A stretch of 64,000 nt of DNA from an uncultured Fodinibius sp. (GTDB lineage Bacteria > Bacteroidota > Rhodothermia > Balneolales > Balneolaceae). A model generated the notes under the pieces. It saw only the letters and a program-made list of their open reading frames with translations. It searched no databases and was not told where the DNA came from. The position numbers and the translations under genes are program-made. The DNA lies in assembly GCA_913056235.1 (NCBI GenBank), contig CAJXMW010000004.1, positions 124,001 through 188,000 of the forward strand. Direction: 5' to 3'. Below, one piece after another: positions 62,651 through 64,000 of the stretch (position 1 is the stretch's first letter; each line of letters starts with the position of its first letter).

Positions 62651-64000
62651 ATGGTAACTCAATCATATAGCACTGGGAATAAGTATGTAAACAAGTTTAC
62701 AAGAGCTGTGTTTTTTATAATCGGAGATATATCAGCTCTATTTTTATCCGCAGTAGTGGCATACCTTATTCTTTATCCTTTTACTTCTGCACAAAAACCA
62801 TTTCCCGTTGATCATATTCTAATTATAACTGCTTCGGTACTTTTGGGATTAGCATTCTTCAGAATGTATTTGGTAAGCTGGCGATATACCAGCTTAAGCG
62901 ATTTGGTTAGAATTATATTAGCCATTGTGGTAGGGGGAGCATTTTCACTGGGGATAGCACAGTTCTTTTTCCAGGTGGGGAATTATGAAGGTGCTTATAC
63001 CGCGCTTTTTTTAATTAATGGCGTCTTATTTGTGGGGGGATTCCGAATAAGTAAAAGAATGTATCAGGGCTTGGTTCCATCCCGAGAGAAAAAAAAACAC
63101 GCGATTATTTTCGGGGGTGAAAGCGAAGGAGAGCAAATCCTCCGAGATATTCTAACAAAAAACCGTTGGAATTTAACGGTTCATGCCATCTTTGATGATC
63201 GAGCGATGCCGGGACTTCGCTTGCACGGGGTTCAAATCTTAGGGGGCAAACAGAAGATGATTGATTATATCAAGATCCATCCTGTTGACCAGCTTATTGT
63301 AGCATTTCCAGAATTTCCCAAAAGTGAGTTAAAAGGAATTATCGATGAGGTAAAGGCAATACGGCCGGAAATGGATATCAAGATACTACCTTCATTTCAT
63401 TCTTTGACGGATGACCCGGTAGGAGTAAGGAATATTCGCGACGTTAGTATCGAAGATATTTTAGGCAGAAAGCCCGTAAGGATTGACATGGATTCGATCA
63501 AAGCTAGCATTAATGGGAAAATTGTGATGGTTACAGGGGGCGGGGGATCAATAGGAAGTGAATTGGTGCGGCAGTGTGCAAGCCTGAAACCTGCAAAGTT
63601 AATTGCTCTTGACATTGATGAGACCGACTTGTTCCACATTGAAAATGAATTTAAGGGATCCGAAACTGAGGTTATTCCTTGTGTAGCCAGTATTATCGAT
63701 GAGAAAAAAATGGATCAAATCTTACGGAGCGTTAAGCCGGATATAATTTTCCATGCGGCAGCTTATAAGCATGTTCCCATGATGGAAAACTTTCCCGAAG
63801 AGGCGATAAAAGTGAATGTTGGCGGAACTCGAACTATGGCTTTGCTTGCCTGTAAGCACAATGTGAAGAAGTTTGTTATGATTTCTACTGATAAAGCAGT
63901 AAATCCGGCAAATGTAATGGGAGCTACCAAGAGAATAGCCGAAGAAATCTGCATGGCCTACAATGGGATTTATGAGACTAGGTTTATATCTGTGCGGTTT
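62651..64000 (+). CDS. membrane UDP-HexNAc 4,6-dehydratase (PglF/WbpM/CapD-like), 3' truncated by window edge
   Basis: The frame is open from the ATG at 62651 to the last base (450 codons) and continues beyond. Four N-terminal transmembrane helices (about residues 15-135) precede a first Rossmann-like domain (HAIIFGGESEGEQILRD). The catalytic SDR domain follows: MVTGGGGSIGSELVRQ, HAAAYKHVPMME and ISTDKAVNPANVMGATKR. The classic catalytic Tyr is replaced by Met-Gly (MGATK), as is normal in this family. It removes water from UDP-GlcNAc to give the 4-keto-6-deoxy sugar used by the PglE-like enzyme upstream. Confidence 0.92.
   Translation, partial: MVTQSYSTGNKYVNKFTRAVFFIIGDISALFLSAVVAYLILYPFTSAQKPFPVDHILIITASVLLGLAFFRMYLVSWRYTSLSDLVRIILAIVVGGAFSLGIAQFFFQVGNYEGAYTALFLINGVLFVGGFRISKRMYQGLVPSREKKKHAIIFGGESEGEQILRDILTKNRWNLTVHAIFDDRAMPGLRLHGVQILGGKQKMIDYIKIHPVDQLIVAFPEFPKSELKGIIDEVKAIRPEMDIKILPSFHSLTDDPVGVRNIRDVSIEDILGRKPVRIDMDSIKASINGKIVMVTGGGGSIGSELVRQCASLKPAKLIALDIDETDLFHIENEFKGSETEVIPCVASIIDEKKMDQILRSVKPDIIFHAAAYKHVPMMENFPEEAIKVNVGGTRTMALLACKHNVKKFVMISTDKAVNPANVMGATKRIAEEICMAYNGIYETRFISVRF

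Noticed and set aside
1-64000. CRISPR arrays, tRNA or rRNA genes, prophage or integrase genes
   Set aside because: None seen. The repeats present are within protein-coding LRR and FN3 regions or are short regulatory dyads.

Overview
The window is a roughly 60 kb chromosomal segment dominated by one large surface-polysaccharide locus. It most likely comes from a member of the Bacteroidota/Balneolota/Rhodothermota (FCB) group. The reasons are PorV-like and PorT-like outer-membrane barrels, EpsG-type and CapK-type capsule genes, weak Shine-Dalgarno sites, moderate-to-low GC and many lipoproteins. This placement is an inference from gene content; there is no rRNA in the window to settle it.

Layout. 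1-1788: end of fabF followed by rnc. 1789-2469: non-coding, with a decayed gene scrap and two perfect hairpins. 2470-4569: two convergent sigma-54 activator-type AAA+ genes. One is complete with a Fis-type HTH. The other has lost GAFTGA, the Walker B glutamate and the DNA-binding domain. 4569-8720: divergent export module, with a PorV-like barrel and Wza-like lipoprotein on the minus strand and a Wzz-like co-polymerase plus BY-kinase-like ATPase on the plus strand. 9077-10276: membrane-anchored GT2. 10321-14623: housekeeping island on the minus strand (dnaB, frameshifted chaB, family-4-like uracil-DNA glycosylase, mtaB). 14965-22108: GDP-fucose and UDP-ManNAc(A)-type sugar-nucleotide genes, an SDR and a DUF4910 protein. 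22273-23451: FG-GAP repeat protein (minus). 23995-28989: two paralogous sugar C-methyltransferases, a nucleotidyltransferase, a PIG-L deacetylase and a nucleotidyltransferase pseudogene. 29016-30713: membrane-anchored GSDH-type dehydrogenase fused to cytochrome c (minus). 31171-45374: rfbF, SDR, FAD oxidoreductase, three glycosyltransferases, EpsG-like polymerase, a NodB-like protein and five consecutive ATP-grasp genes. 45438-50021: two secreted leucine-rich-repeat proteins, the second a lipoprotein with fibronectin-like repeats. 50332-58890: a possible thioester-domain lipoprotein, a sulfotransferase, three GT4 enzymes, a second NodB-like protein, a CapK-like adenylating enzyme and a sixth ATP-grasp gene. 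58898-64000: a PglC-, PglD-, PglE- and PglF-like set, consistent with making and loading diNAcBac (bacillosamine) as the initiating sugar.

The most striking feature is regulatory. Ten sites matching the sigma-54 -24/-12 consensus (TGGCRY-N5-TTGYW) sit in front of nearly every transcription unit of the locus, on both strands. In five of the intergenic regions I also find a 17-18 bp palindrome, CGNGTAA-N3/4-TTACNCG or close to it, 90-170 bp upstream of the promoter, sometimes as a tandem pair about 23 bp apart. This is what an upstream activating site for the Fis-type activator at 2470-3510 should look like. I infer that the whole locus is one sigma-54 regulon run by that activator, with the degenerate AAA+ protein (inside one of the controlled operons) as a candidate feedback modulator. 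The array of ATP-grasp, CapK-like and NodB-like genes further suggests amide- or ester-type decoration of the polysaccharide. No flippase (Wzx) gene was recognised in the window.
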